From NCBI RefSeq assembly GCF_014852005.1, contig NZ_JACVAU010000002.1:806001-870000 (forward strand): a DNA stretch of 64,000 nt, given 5' to 3'. The position numbers and the translations under genes are program-made. A model generated the notes under the pieces. That model was not told the origin of the DNA. It did no database searches and saw only the letters and a program-made list of their open reading frames with translations. Shown piece after piece: positions 55,919-64,000 of this stretch. Numbering within the stretch: the first letter of the stretch is position 1; every line of letters begins with the position of its first letter. The DNA is from Pseudoxanthomonas sp. PXM03. GTDB lineage: Bacteria; Pseudomonadota; Gammaproteobacteria; Xanthomonadales; Xanthomonadaceae.

Positions 55919-57675
55919 CGCCCTTCCCTCTGCCGGCGTTCGTGTTCGAGCCGGAACTTTGCCTTGAGCAGCGAACCGGGTTCGTCCGGCACGCGCTTCA
56001 GCCATGCATCGACCGCTTGGCGCCGTTCGCGCTGCTCCGCGGTTTCGACCGGAACGGCAGGCGTGTTCTCGGTTGCATTCTTCCCAGCTCCGGATTCACG
56101 CGCCATCGCCGCACGCATGCGCTCACGCTGTGCCGCATCGGCAGCAGCCTGCGCGGCAGCATCCGGCGTGGATGATGGTGGCGCGCCGGTGCGCGATGGA
56201 TCTGCGTCAGCAGACGGCTTGCCCGCATCGCGCGATGCCGACGAAGCGGAAGGCTGATCCTCAGGCGATGGCGATGCATTCTTCTGTGCCCCTGGATCGG
56301 TCTTGGACTGGTCCTGCGACGCTCCGGATGCATTGCTGCCGTCGCCCTGCTGTCCTGGCTTGCCTTGCCCCTCTCCCGGCGACGGCGGGCGCTTGCGTGC
56401 CGCGTCCACGGCCGCACGGTTCGCCAGTGCGTCGGCCATGCCCGGCTGCGCGCGCAATGCACGGTCGTACGCCGCGATGGCGTCGTCATAGCGCTGCTGC
56501 TTCGCCAGCGCATTGCCGAGGTTGTACCAGCCCTCGGCGGTATCGATGCCGGTGAACGCCTGCTCGGCGGCCGCGAAGTCGCCCTGCCGGTACGCATCGG
56601 CGCCCTCGGCGATGCGCGCGTGTTCGGCCTGGTCCGGGCGCTGCCACCACTCGATGCCAGCCGCATGTGCCGGTTGCGCGAGCGGGAACCAGAGCGCCCC
56701 CACCAGCACCAGCGCGGCGCCACGGCGGAACCACAGCAATGCGAGCATCAGGATCGGAATCAGCAACCAGTAGCCTTCATCGCGCCATGCCTTGCCACCA
56801 CCTGCGGCGGCACTGCCTTCGCCCACCTGTTCCGGCGAGCGCAGGCCGAGTGATGCAAGATCGGTCTCGTCCGCGGTCAGTGTGTGGTAACGACCGCCTC
56901 CCGCGGCCGCCAGCGCGCGCAGCGATGCGGCATCCAGTGCGGCACGTCCGATCACGCTGTCGCCGCTGCGATACGCAGTGCCCGAGGCGGTGCCAACCCC
57001 CAGCGCAAAGACGGCAAAGCCCTGTGCACGGGCATCGGTGGCGGCGCGGAGCGCGGCATCATCGGCCCGGTCGCTGAGCAGCAGGATGTCCCCCTTCCGG
57101 ACGTCGGCCTGCGTCAGCAGACGCGCTGCCCAGGCGATACCGCGATCGGCGCGCTGCCCGTCGACCGGCATGATGTCCGGCGCAAGATCATCGAGGAACA
57201 GGCGGATGTTGGCGGTGTCGTCGGTCAGTGGCGTCACCGTGAACGCGTCGTCTGCGTAGGCGACCAGTGCAAGGGGACTGCCCGCGCGGACCTCCAGCAC
57301 CTGGGCCAGTTTCGCCCGCGCCTGCAGCAGGCGCGACGGCGGAAGATCCGTGGCGGTGATGCGACTGGAGAGATCCAGCACCACCACCAGCGGGCGTTGC
57401 GCCTGCCACAGCGGCTGGTCGGCCTGGCGCCAGCTGGGACCGGCCAGCGCGAGCACCGCGAGTACGAAGGCGATGGCGGCCGCAAGCACGCCTGTTCGCG
57501 CACCGGCACCGCCCCGCACCAGCAGATGCGGCAGCAGATGGGCATCGACATGTCGGCGCCAGGCATTCCTGCGTTGCCGCCGGACTCGCCACGCCCACGC
57601 CAGTGCGGGTAGCGCAAGCAGGGCCCACAACGCGTGCGGACGCAGAAAATGCAGGGCGGTCCAGTCGATGTTCAC
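55915..57675 (-). CDS. VWA-TPR fusion protein (BatB/BatC-like)
   Basis: 586 residues from a GTG that overlaps the upstream VWA gene (GTGA). Two N-terminal TMs at about 15-30 and 58-78; a von Willebrand A domain at about 90-290, where the MIDAS site reads VVVLDLSSRITATD, so D-x-S-x-R instead of the usual D-x-S-x-S, with TPLTDDT and LLSDRADD as other contacts. Two TMs follow at about 318-352, then TPR repeats at about 370-430 (DAYRQGDFAAAEQAF, WYNLGNALAKQQRYDDAIAAYDRALR) and a long low-complexity Ser/Ala/Pro/Gln tail. In many bacteria VWA and TPR parts are separate batB and batC genes. Confidence 0.88.
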   Translation of the reverse strand: MNIDWTALHFLRPHALWALLALPALAWAWRVRRQRRNAWRRHVDAHLLPHLLVRGGAGARTGVLAAAIAFVLAVLALAGPSWRQADQPLWQAQRPLVVVLDLSSRITATDLPPSRLLQARAKLAQVLEVRAGSPLALVAYADDAFTVTPLTDDTANIRLFLDDLAPDIMPVDGQRADRGIAWAARLLTQADVRKGDILLLSDRADDAALRAATDARAQGFAVFALGVGTASGTAYRSGDSVIGRAALDAASLRALAAAGGGRYHTLTADETDLASLGLRSPEQVGEGSAAAGGGKAWRDEGYWLLIPILMLALLWFRRGAALVLVGALWFPLAQPAHAAGIEWWQRPDQAEHARIAEGADAYRQGDFAAAEQAFTGIDTAEGWYNLGNALAKQQRYDDAIAAYDRALRAQPGMADALANRAAVDAARKRPPSPGEGQGKPGQQGDGSNASGASQDQSKTDPGAQKNASPSPEDQPSASSASRDAGKPSADADPSRTGAPPSSTPDAAAQAAADAAQRERMRAAMARESGAGKNATENTPAVPVETAEQRERRQAVDAWLKRVPDEPGSLLKAKFRLEHERRQREGR

Positions 57676-58676
57676 CTGCGCCTCCCTTGCAACACGAAGG
57701 CCAGCAGGGCCACTGCAAGCGCGCCGGCCAACGGCCATGCATAGCGCTCGATGCGCGGACGCACGGCCTTGCCGGGCTGTTCCACCGGCTCAAGACGGTC
57801 CAGCTCGGCATAGATGCCGACCAGCTCGCCCGTATCGCGCGCGCGATAGAAGCGGCCCCCCGTCCTACTCGCCACCTCGCGCAGGGTGGCTTCATCGATG
57901 TCCTCCGGCGAACTGGCGGGCAACGGCAGCGGGATACCGAACACGCTCATCGCGCCGTCGCTGCCGAACGCGATGGTGTGGATGCGGACACCCTCTTCCT
58001 TCGCCAGCTCCGCCGCCTTCTGCGGAGTCAGGACGCCGGCGGAATTGACGCCGTCGGTGAGCAGGACCAACACACGCTGGCCGTCCTGCTGTGTGCGCAG
58101 GCGACGCACGGCCAGGGCAATCGCATCGCCGATGGCGGTCTCGCGGCCAGCGAGCCCGGCCACGGCGTCACGCAACTGGTCGCGCACGGTCTGCAGGTCG
58201 CGGGTGAGCGGTGTCATGGCATACGCGCGCTGTCCGAACACGAGCAGCCCGACCCGATCGCCCTCGCGACGGTCGAGGAAGTCGGCAAGCACCGCCTTCG
58301 CAGCCGTCAAACGGTCCACCACCGCGCCTCCCAGCTCCATGTCCGGCTCGGTCATGCTGCCGGACAGGTCGACCGCCAGCATCAGGTCGCGTCCACTCAC
58401 CGGCGGCGTGACCGCATCGCCAAACTGCTGCGGACGCGCCGCAGCGGCGCACAGCAGGAACCACACGAGCCAGGCCAGCGCGGCGGCCCGCCCCGGCAGG
58501 CCTCGGCCACCGCGCTGCGCGATGGCCTGCACCGAACGGCCGTAAGGCACCCTGAGCGCATCGTCCTGGGTTCGCCGCGCGGGCAGCAGCCAGCGCACTA
58601 CCCAGGGCAAGGGAAACGCCAGCCAGAACCATGGCCATGCGAAGCCGGCGTAGCCATCCTGCAGGAACTGCAGCAT
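57672..58676 (-). CDS. batA: VWA-domain membrane protein (BatA-like)
   Basis: 334 residues from ATG 58676; a TTG at 58694 that overlaps the upstream stop (TTGA) is an alternative start. TMs at about 12-32 and 60-80, then a VWA domain at about 85-280 with an intact MIDAS: MLAVDLSGSMTEPD, AYAMTPLTRD and LLTDGVNSAG. A C-terminal TM lies at about 312-330. It is probably a metal-dependent protein-interaction module facing the periplasm, partner of the VWA-TPR protein encoded next. Part of the MoxR operon. Confidence 0.9.
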   Translation of the reverse strand: MLQFLQDGYAGFAWPWFWLAFPLPWVVRWLLPARRTQDDALRVPYGRSVQAIAQRGGRGLPGRAAALAWLVWFLLCAAAARPQQFGDAVTPPVSGRDLMLAVDLSGSMTEPDMELGGAVVDRLTAAKAVLADFLDRREGDRVGLLVFGQRAYAMTPLTRDLQTVRDQLRDAVAGLAGRETAIGDAIALAVRRLRTQQDGQRVLVLLTDGVNSAGVLTPQKAAELAKEEGVRIHTIAFGSDGAMSVFGIPLPLPASSPEDIDEATLREVASRTGGRFYRARDTGELVGIYAELDRLEPVEQPGKAVRPRIERYAWPLAGALAVALLAFVLQGRRR

Positions 58677-58690
58677 CGGCAGTGAACCGC

Positions 58691-59143
58691 TCAACGCGAA
58701 CCCGCCATCAGTTCGAGGAAGCGCACGCGCGCGACGGTGCGCGCTGCAGCCAACTCGGCCGCGTCCACGTCGCGGCGGTAACCGCCCTCCAGCAACAGGC
58801 GGCCGGGCCCCTGCGTGAACGCGTGGCCGTGTCCGCCATCAAGGAAACGCAACCATGCCTCGCCTTCCAGCCGGTCCGCCGAAGCATCCAGGCGGCGCGC
58901 GGCACGCCGCAGCAGCTCCGACATCGCGGCCACCTGTCCGGCAGGCGATGTTTCCTCGTTCGTCGCATCGAACCAGCGTTGCCATGCCTGGCGACGTCGA
59001 TGGCGATGCAGTCGCCATGCCATCGCGCCGACAATGAGCAGCAGGAAGACAGCGATCAACAACCACCAGCCCGGCGCCAGCGGCCACCACGACGGCGACG
59101 CCGGGACATGCACATCGCGCAACACCAGCGTCGCCATGCCCAT
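58691..59143 (-). CDS. DUF4381 family protein
   Basis: 150 residues from ATG 59143, two bases after the DUF58 stop. The signature SPSWWPLAPGWWLLIAVFLLLIV (Trp-rich start and one TM at about 20-42) is followed by a cytoplasmic helical part (RHRRRQAWQRWFDA; SELLRRAARRLDASADRLEGEAWLRFLDG). DUF4381 proteins are regular members of MoxR-DUF58-VWA operons. Function unknown. Confidence 0.88.
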   Translation of the reverse strand: MGMATLVLRDVHVPASPSWWPLAPGWWLLIAVFLLLIVGAMAWRLHRHRRRQAWQRWFDATNEETSPAGQVAAMSELLRRAARRLDASADRLEGEAWLRFLDGGHGHAFTQGPGRLLLEGGYRRDVDAAELAAARTVARVRFLELMAGSR

Positions 59144-59145
59144 GC

Positions 59146-60042
59146 TCAGGCCACCTGCGGCTGCGCGCGGCCCAGCGCGACGAGCCACGCGTCGCTGTCC
59201 GCATCGGTGGACAGCGTCCTTACTTCCACGCCGCGTGCAGGCAGACGATCGAGCGCGCGGTCGAGGGGCTGCTCGAACTCGGCACGCCACGCGTCGCGTT
59301 GCGCGGTGCTGGCAAGATCGAGCTCCACGCGCTGGCCTCCGGTGACGAAGGGAAGGCGCTGCGTTGGCGGGTCCGTCTCCAGCGGATCGGTCAGCAAGAG
59401 CACGACCACGTCATGATGCGCGGCCAGTGCCGGCCACCGCGTCTCCGGAATGGTGGCCAGGCTGTGAGGATCGGCCAGCACCAGCAGGCGCGAGCCCGGT
59501 CGCAGCAGACGCGCTGCGTGGTCGAGCGCGAACGCCAACCCGAGATCCTCCGGCGGTGGCGTCGTATACCAGCGCACCAGCGCATCGAGGACACGCAACG
59601 CTCCACGCGTACCCGATGCGGGTGGAACAGGCGCTTCGGTCATGCTGCCCCGCACGATCGCCAGGCGATCGCCGTCGCGCACGGCCTGCCACGCCGCCAC
59701 CGCGCCGGCACGCGCGGCCTGTACCGACTTGAAGCGCATGCGCGTGCCGAAGTACAGCAGGGGCGACGTGTCGGCCACGATCAGCGTCAGGCGTTCGCGT
59801 TCGGCCTGGAACAGTTTGGTATGCGTGCGCCCGCTGCGCGCCGTCAGTCGCCAGTCGATGTGGCGGACATCGTCGCCCGCCACGTACTCGCGGGATTCCG
59901 CGTATTCCATGCCGCGCCCGCGCAGGGGCGAGGCGGCGGGCCCGGCAATGGAATGCCGTCCGCGCCGCGCGGGTGGTCGTCGCTGCGCGCTGGCCCGCAA
60001 CGCGATCAGCTCGGCAAGGGTGGGTGCGATGCCTTCGCTCAT
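59146..60042 (-). CDS. DUF58 domain protein
   Basis: 298 residues from ATG 60042 (another ATG two codons upstream). The DUF58 core is clear: GRGMEYAESREYVAGDDVRHIDWRLTARSGRTHTKLFQAERE at about residues 44-85, then a VWA-like fold (LIVADTSPLLYFGTRMRFKS, RLLVLADPHSLA). It is a cytoplasmic partner of MoxR-type AAA+ ATPases. It lies 31 bases after moxR in the operon. Confidence 0.92.
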   Translation of the reverse strand: MSEGIAPTLAELIALRASAQRRPPARRGRHSIAGPAASPLRGRGMEYAESREYVAGDDVRHIDWRLTARSGRTHTKLFQAERERLTLIVADTSPLLYFGTRMRFKSVQAARAGAVAAWQAVRDGDRLAIVRGSMTEAPVPPASGTRGALRVLDALVRWYTTPPPEDLGLAFALDHAARLLRPGSRLLVLADPHSLATIPETRWPALAAHHDVVVLLLTDPLETDPPTQRLPFVTGGQRVELDLASTAQRDAWRAEFEQPLDRALDRLPARGVEVRTLSTDADSDAWLVALGRAQPQVA

Positions 60043-60073
60043 GGGCATGCCGTGCGGACGTTCGCGCAGGCGC

Positions 60074-61066
60074 TCAGGGCAGCGGGACCACGTCGAGCAA
60101 CGCCTTCACCAGGCGATCGCCATCCCATCCCTCGGCCGTCGCCTCGTAACTCGGCAACACCCGGTGGCGCAGCACGTCCGGCGCGATGGCGCGGATGTCG
60201 TCGGGCGTCACGTAGTCGCGGCCCGCCAGCCAGGCGCGCGCACGTGCGCAGCGCTCGAGCGCGATGGAACCCCGCGGGCTCGCGCCCCAGGCAATCCGCC
60301 GCGCCAGCGTCGCGTCGTAGCGCGCGGCGTCGCGCGAGGCGAGGACCAGTTCGATCAGATAGCGTTCCAGTGCGGGTGCCAGGTGCAGGTCCAGCACCTG
60401 TGCCCTCGCACTGAAGACATCCTCCAGCGGCATGCGCTCGACCGCCGCCGGGACCGACTGCATCTGTTCGCGCGCGCGATCACGTGCCAGCCGCAGGATG
60501 TCGGCCTCCGCCGCCGCCTCGGGGTAACCGATCTTCACGTGCATGAGGAAGCGGTCCAGCTGCGCCTCCGGCAATGGGAAAGTGCCTTCCTGCTCGATCG
60601 GATTCTGCGTGGCCATCACCAGGAACAGTGCCGGCAATGGGTAGGTATGCCGACCCACTGTCACCTGGCGTTCGCCCATGGCTTCCAACAATGCCGACTG
60701 CACCTTGGCCGGCGCGCGATTGATTTCATCGGCCAGCAGCAAGGGGTGGAAAACCGGTCCGGGCTGGAATTCGAACCGGCCATCCTGCGGTCGCCAGACC
60801 TCGGTGCCGGTAAGGTCGGCGGGCAGCAGGTCCGGCGTGAACTGCACGCGCGCGAAGTCCGCCTGCAGCCGCGACGCCAACGCGCGGATGGCCGTCGTCT
60901 TCGCAAGTCCCGGGGCACCCTCGACAAGCAGGTGCCCATCGGCCAGCAACGCGATCAACAGCCGCTCGACCAACGCGGATTGGCCGACGATGGTCCGGGA
61001 GAGGTCCTCGCGCAACGCGATGAATCGATCGAACAGCGTACGGGTGTCCTGAGACGGATGATCCAT
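60074..61066 (-). CDS. MoxR-family AAA+ ATPase
   Basis: 330 residues from ATG 61066; upstream in-frame starts exist at 61084 and 61156. Walker A EGAPGLAKTTAIRA, Walker B LLADEINRAPAKVQSALLEAM, sensor 1 MATQNPIEQEGTFPLPEAQLDRFLM and an arginine finger region nearby; the C-terminal lid ends in KALLDVVPLP. MoxR proteins act as chaperone-like motors with VWA partners. First gene of a six-gene operon: MoxR, DUF58, DUF4381, VWA, VWA-TPR, BatD. The whole set is kept together by overlaps or gaps of at most about 30 bases. Confidence 0.95.
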   Translation of the reverse strand: MDHPSQDTRTLFDRFIALREDLSRTIVGQSALVERLLIALLADGHLLVEGAPGLAKTTAIRALASRLQADFARVQFTPDLLPADLTGTEVWRPQDGRFEFQPGPVFHPLLLADEINRAPAKVQSALLEAMGERQVTVGRHTYPLPALFLVMATQNPIEQEGTFPLPEAQLDRFLMHVKIGYPEAAAEADILRLARDRAREQMQSVPAAVERMPLEDVFSARAQVLDLHLAPALERYLIELVLASRDAARYDATLARRIAWGASPRGSIALERCARARAWLAGRDYVTPDDIRAIAPDVLRHRVLPSYEATAEGWDGDRLVKALLDVVPLP

Positions 61067-61170
61067 GGGCGTTCCGGAAGGCATGGCGTGCCTGTGACCG
61101 CAGTTTGCCATGGCGGTTCCCGCACGGAACAACCGATCAGAACCGGATTCAGCCACAGGTGTGAAGAAAC

Positions 61171-61198
61171 GAAACGGGCCGCAATCGCGGCCCGTTTC
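61171..61198 (-). terminator. Terminator of the pil operon after pilQ
   Basis: A perfect 12-bp stem (GAAACGGGCCGC at 61171-61182, complement at 61187-61198) with loop AATC lies 24 bases after the pilQ stop. In the minus direction GTTTCTTC follows. The moxR promoter must lie in the roughly 105 bases beyond. Confidence 0.75.
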
Positions 61199-61221
61199 GA
61201 TGATGCGATGATCGCGACGCG

Positions 61222-63156
61222 TCAGCGCTTGGTAACCGACAGCACCTTCGGCGTGATGAAGATCAGGAGCTCCGCCTTTTCCTTGCTGCGTCCCTTCTTC
61301 TTGAACAGGTTGCCCAGGAACGGGATGTCGCCGAGGAACGGCACCTTCGCCACGCTGCTGCGGTCGGCGAACTCGTACACGCCACCGATCACGACGGTCT
61401 GGCCATCCTCGACCAGCACCGCCGTGTTGATTTCGCGCTTGTCGATCGTCGGTACGGTGCCATAGCCTTCCAGCGTGATCAGCTCCGCCACTTCATCCTT
61501 CTTGACGTTCAGGTTCAGGAAGACGCGATTGTCGTTGGTGATCGTCGGCAGTACCTTCAATTCCAGCAAGGCTTCCTTGAACTGCACGTTCGGCGTGGCG
61601 ACGCCACCCTGGCCAGCGGTGATGGTGACATAGCCGATTTCCCGGCCCTGGCGGATGACGCCCTCACGCTGGTTGGCGGTGACGATGCGCGGATTGGAAA
61701 TGACTTCGCCACGTCCCTCTTCCTGCATCGCCGACAGCTCGAGATCGATGGCGAAATTGCGGCCCAGCAGGGTGTAAGCCAGCGCGCCAGCCGCCGCTTC
61801 AGTGAATCCGTCCGCCGGTAAATTGACATTCAGGCCGCCCGGGGTGATGGGCCGGCTCGGGTCGCTGACATTACCGGCGTTTCCACCCAGGGAACCACCG
61901 ATACCCTGGCTGCGGTCGCCAAAACGACGGCCCTGTATGCCGAAGCGGGCACCGAGATCGCGTGCAAAGGTGTCGCTGGCTATCACGATGCGGCCCTCGA
62001 TCAGCACCTGGTCAACGGGCCGGTCGATCATCGAGATCAGTTCACGCATCTGCGCGACCTTCTTCGGGATGTCGCTGATCATCAGCATGTTGGTGCGCTC
62101 GTCGGCAACGAGGCGACCGCGCGGCGAGAGGAAGCCGTTCTCCTGGTCCCGGCCGCCACTACCACCGCCGCCGCCACCGCCACCACCGCTGTTCTGGTTG
62201 CCGATGCCCTTGGCTTCGGTCAGTGCCTTGAAGATCGCGGAGGCGCTGTGATAGTTGATCTGGACGTAGTCGGTGACCATGTCCTCGCGGTTCTCGATCG
62301 CGATGCGTGCGTCTTCCTTGTCCTGCTCGAACTTGGCCAGTTCGGGCTGCGGAGCGACCCAGACCACCGCGCCATCACGGCGCTTGTCCAGGCCCTTGGC
62401 GCGCAACACGATGTCCAGCGCCTGGTCCCACGGCACGTTGACCAGGCGCAGCGTGACGTTGCCCTGGACGGTGTCGGACGCGACGATGTTGAGATTCGAC
62501 TCTTCGGCGATCAGCTGCAGCACCGTGCGCACGGGCACGTCCTGGAAGTTGAACGTCACCGGGCGGCCACTGTAGCGGCGTGCCTCGGAGGCCACTTTCT
62601 GCGCTGCCGCGACCACGGCCGAGGCACTGGTCCCGGAGGTGGCATTCGCCCCGCCCACCGCCTTCTGTCCGGCGCGCGGCACGATCTCCACGACGTACTC
62701 GTTGCCCGACTGGTAGGCCAGCGATTCGAAATCACCGCGGGTGCTGAGCACCAGTTGCGTTCCGCCGCCCTTGCTCTGCGCTTCGACGCGCTGCACGGGT
62801 GTGGCGAAATCGACTACGTTGAGCGGCTTCTGCAGTGAAGCGGGCAGTGTCGCGTTGCCGACATTCACCACGACGCTGTCACCCTGGTTGCGCAGGTCCG
62901 GGGCAGCACCCTGTCCATCGAACTTGACGATCAGCCGACCCGAGCCATCTTCGCCGCGACGGAAGTCGATGTTCGACACCGAAACTGAGGACGCAGGCGT
63001 CGCGACGGTGGCGGGGGACGTGGCCGGTGGCGTTGGCGACGCGGCGCCTGCAGCATTGGCAGCCGCAAGCAGGCCGATGGCCAGCCCAAGAGAGCAGACC
63101 CGGAAAGTAGCCAGGCGCCGGGACGGCCGCGGGCGGTGGGCATTCGTAGCGGTCAT
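61222..63156 (-). CDS. pilQ: PilQ, type IV pilus secretin
   Basis: 644 residues from ATG 63156, which has GGGGGA eight bases upstream; ATG 63174, overlapping the pilP stop, would add six residues. A signal peptide runs to about 40 (SLGLAIGLLAAANAAGAA). An AMIN domain covers about 58-165 (SVSNIDFRRGEDGSGRLIVKF), STN/N0 about 195-270 (VTFNFQDVPVRTVLQLIAEESNLNIV), N1 about 290-380, then the secretin barrel with IEGRIVIAS, RGEVISNPRIVTANQ, and the VPFLGDIPFLGNLFK signature. It forms the outer-membrane pore for the pilus. A nine-glycine run separates parts of N1. Confidence 0.97.
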   Translation of the reverse strand: MTATNAHRPRPSRRLATFRVCSLGLAIGLLAAANAAGAASPTPPATSPATVATPASSVSVSNIDFRRGEDGSGRLIVKFDGQGAAPDLRNQGDSVVVNVGNATLPASLQKPLNVVDFATPVQRVEAQSKGGGTQLVLSTRGDFESLAYQSGNEYVVEIVPRAGQKAVGGANATSGTSASAVVAAAQKVASEARRYSGRPVTFNFQDVPVRTVLQLIAEESNLNIVASDTVQGNVTLRLVNVPWDQALDIVLRAKGLDKRRDGAVVWVAPQPELAKFEQDKEDARIAIENREDMVTDYVQINYHSASAIFKALTEAKGIGNQNSGGGGGGGGGSGGRDQENGFLSPRGRLVADERTNMLMISDIPKKVAQMRELISMIDRPVDQVLIEGRIVIASDTFARDLGARFGIQGRRFGDRSQGIGGSLGGNAGNVSDPSRPITPGGLNVNLPADGFTEAAAGALAYTLLGRNFAIDLELSAMQEEGRGEVISNPRIVTANQREGVIRQGREIGYVTITAGQGGVATPNVQFKEALLELKVLPTITNDNRVFLNLNVKKDEVAELITLEGYGTVPTIDKREINTAVLVEDGQTVVIGGVYEFADRSSVAKVPFLGDIPFLGNLFKKKGRSKEKAELLIFITPKVLSVTKR

Positions 63157-63170
63157 CGTGTATCCCCCAA

Positions 63171-63698
63171 TCATTGATCTTCAAGCGCAATCGACGCCGG
63201 CCGTTCCAGCCATCCGCCTGCGCCATCCGGCACTAGTTCGACAAGTTCCAAGCCATCTTCGCGGACCGAGGTGACCCGGCCATCGCTCTGCCCCAGGTAG
63301 TTCCCCGGACGTACCCGGTAGGTGACCTTGTCGGGCCCCATCACCAGTGCCACCAGACCTGCCCCCTTGCCGAGCGTGCCGACCATGTCGAGGCTGTCCA
63401 GCGGGTACTGCTCCAGTGTTTCCTTGCGCCGGTCAGGATCCGGCCGCAGCCCGCCGCCATCGGTATTGCTCCAGGCGTTGCTGAAAGGATCCCGCAGCGT
63501 CTGCGCCGCGTATTCGAAGGTTTCGAACTGCTGCATCACGGGCAGCGGTTCAAGCGGTGGTGCGGGACGGGCGCGCACGTCTTCCACCCAGGTCTGCAGA
63601 TTCGGCGCATCCCCGGGCGTGCTGGTAATGCCGCGGGCGCAGCCGGACGTCAGCACGACCGCAGCCAGGATCAAGAAGTGCCAGTTGCCGCGCATCAT
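63171..63698 (-). CDS. pilP: PilP, type IV pilus inner-membrane lipoprotein
   Basis: 175 residues. Lipoprotein signal with lipobox in LILAAVVLTSGCARG (Cys20). A disordered linker (about 25-75, with FETFEYAAQTLRDPFS) leads to the PilP beta domain (LEQYPLDSLDMVGTLGKG, ALVMGPDKVTYRVRPGNYLGQSDGRVTSV). It connects the PilNO inner-membrane platform to PilQ. It overlaps pilO by ATGA, and its stop overlaps an ATG of pilQ, so the three are translationally linked. Confidence 0.96.
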   Translation of the reverse strand: MMRGNWHFLILAAVVLTSGCARGITSTPGDAPNLQTWVEDVRARPAPPLEPLPVMQQFETFEYAAQTLRDPFSNAWSNTDGGGLRPDPDRRKETLEQYPLDSLDMVGTLGKGAGLVALVMGPDKVTYRVRPGNYLGQSDGRVTSVREDGLELVELVPDGAGGWLERPASIALEDQ

Positions 63699-64000
63699 TG
63701 CTGCCCTCCCGCTGCGGGCGCCTTGCCCTTGCCGCTCGCCTTGGCAGCTTCAGCCGCCGCGGCCTCCTGCTCCGCAACCTCGGTTTCATCCAGGTAGCGA
63801 TACGTCTTCACCGTGCCCGAGAGCTCCAGGGCGCCGCGATTGATGCCGCCCTTGCCTTCCTTCGGTTGCAGCGAGATGTCGTGCATGGTCAGGATCACCA
63901 CTCGCGGCAGCGATGCAACGCCACTGACGAAGGCACCGAACTGGTGGTAGTTGCCCACCATGCGCAGCTGGATCGGCTTCTCGGCGTAGAACTCCTTCAG
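63695..64000 (-). CDS. pilO: PilO, type IV pilus alignment protein (C-terminal part only)
   Basis: The last 101 codons of pilO; the frame is open at the window edge. The visible part is the ferredoxin-like C-terminal domain (EKPIQLRMVGNYHQFGAFVSGVASLPRVVIL) with its typical beta-alpha-beta pattern, then an Ala/Glu/Lys-rich tail (EAAAAEAAKASGKGK). PilO forms heterodimers with PilN and binds PilP. pilN and pilM are expected beyond the edge. Confidence 0.93.
   Translation of the reverse strand: MKEFYAEKPIQLRMVGNYHQFGAFVSGVASLPRVVILTMHDISLQPKEGKGGINRGALELSGTVKTYRYLDETEVAEQEAAAAEAAKASGKGKAPAAGGQQ

Noticed and set aside
62150-62200. Short tandem GCC/ACC repeats as a CRISPR or minisatellite
   Set aside because: They are glycine codons inside pilQ in frame. 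There are no spacers, and no cas genes are present.

Overview
The window is 64 kb of chromosome with high GC content, densely coding, with no rRNA, tRNA, prophage or CRISPR array that I could see. Gene content and order point to a Xanthomonadaceae gammaproteobacterium, with Pseudoxanthomonas or a close relative as my best guess. The supporting signs are a fused cysNC beside cysD and divergent from cysJIH, a gapA/pgk/pyk/class I fba glycolytic block, a pilMNOPQ-type operon, an emrAB-type pump under a MarR regulator, and REP palindromes with a RAYT transposase. This taxonomic call is inference from gene content, not from a search.

Layout. 0-8 kb: the 3' end of ettA, a frameshifted remnant gene, an unusual soluble chemoreceptor-tip/Cache protein, a Rieske protein, a fumarylacetoacetate-hydrolase-family enzyme, mscL, a secreted M28 peptidase, a SpoU RNA methyltransferase and an alanine:cation symporter. 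8-13 kb: an RND efflux operon (lipoprotein adaptor, pump, GNAT enzyme). 13-28 kb: sulfate assimilation. cysD-cysNC and cysJ-cysI-cysH diverge from one control region; further on are a CysB-type regulator divergent from cysG (siroheme synthase) and then cysK. Together they encode sulfate to APS to PAPS to sulfite to sulfide to cysteine, plus the siroheme for CysI. A LytS/LytTR two-component pair and small envelope genes lie between. 28-33 kb: small proteins and an EmrAB efflux pump with its MarR regulator. 33-44 kb: glycolysis/gluconeogenesis genes (fba, pyk, phosphoglycolate phosphatase-like, pgk, gapA) interrupted by a DUF2339/DUF3999 membrane pair. 44-50 kb: ompW, an S1/P1 nuclease, modABC molybdate uptake, a flavin-reductase-like protein and an acetyl-CoA hydrolase/transferase. 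50 kb: a RAYT transposase flanked by REP palindromes. 50.7-54 kb: tkt and a dicarboxylate/glutamate symporter. 54-61 kb: a MoxR/DUF58/DUF4381/VWA/VWA-TPR/BatD operon. 61-64 kb: pilQ, pilP and the end of pilO.

The most interesting non-coding signals are: (i) the REP/RAYT unit at about 50.0-50.7 kb, where a perfect 12-bp inverted repeat encloses the transposase start codon; (ii) REP-type palindromes inserted between cistrons of the cysJIH and cysD-cysNC operons; (iii) a perfect FNR/ANR-type box between gapA and ompW; (iv) a 24-bp perfect palindrome of LacI-operator type upstream of fba; and (v) a probable MarR operator in front of the emrAB regulator. I see no clear evidence of a wholly new multi-gene system. 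The least conventional protein is the membrane-free MCP-tip/Cache fusion at 1.2-2.2 kb.
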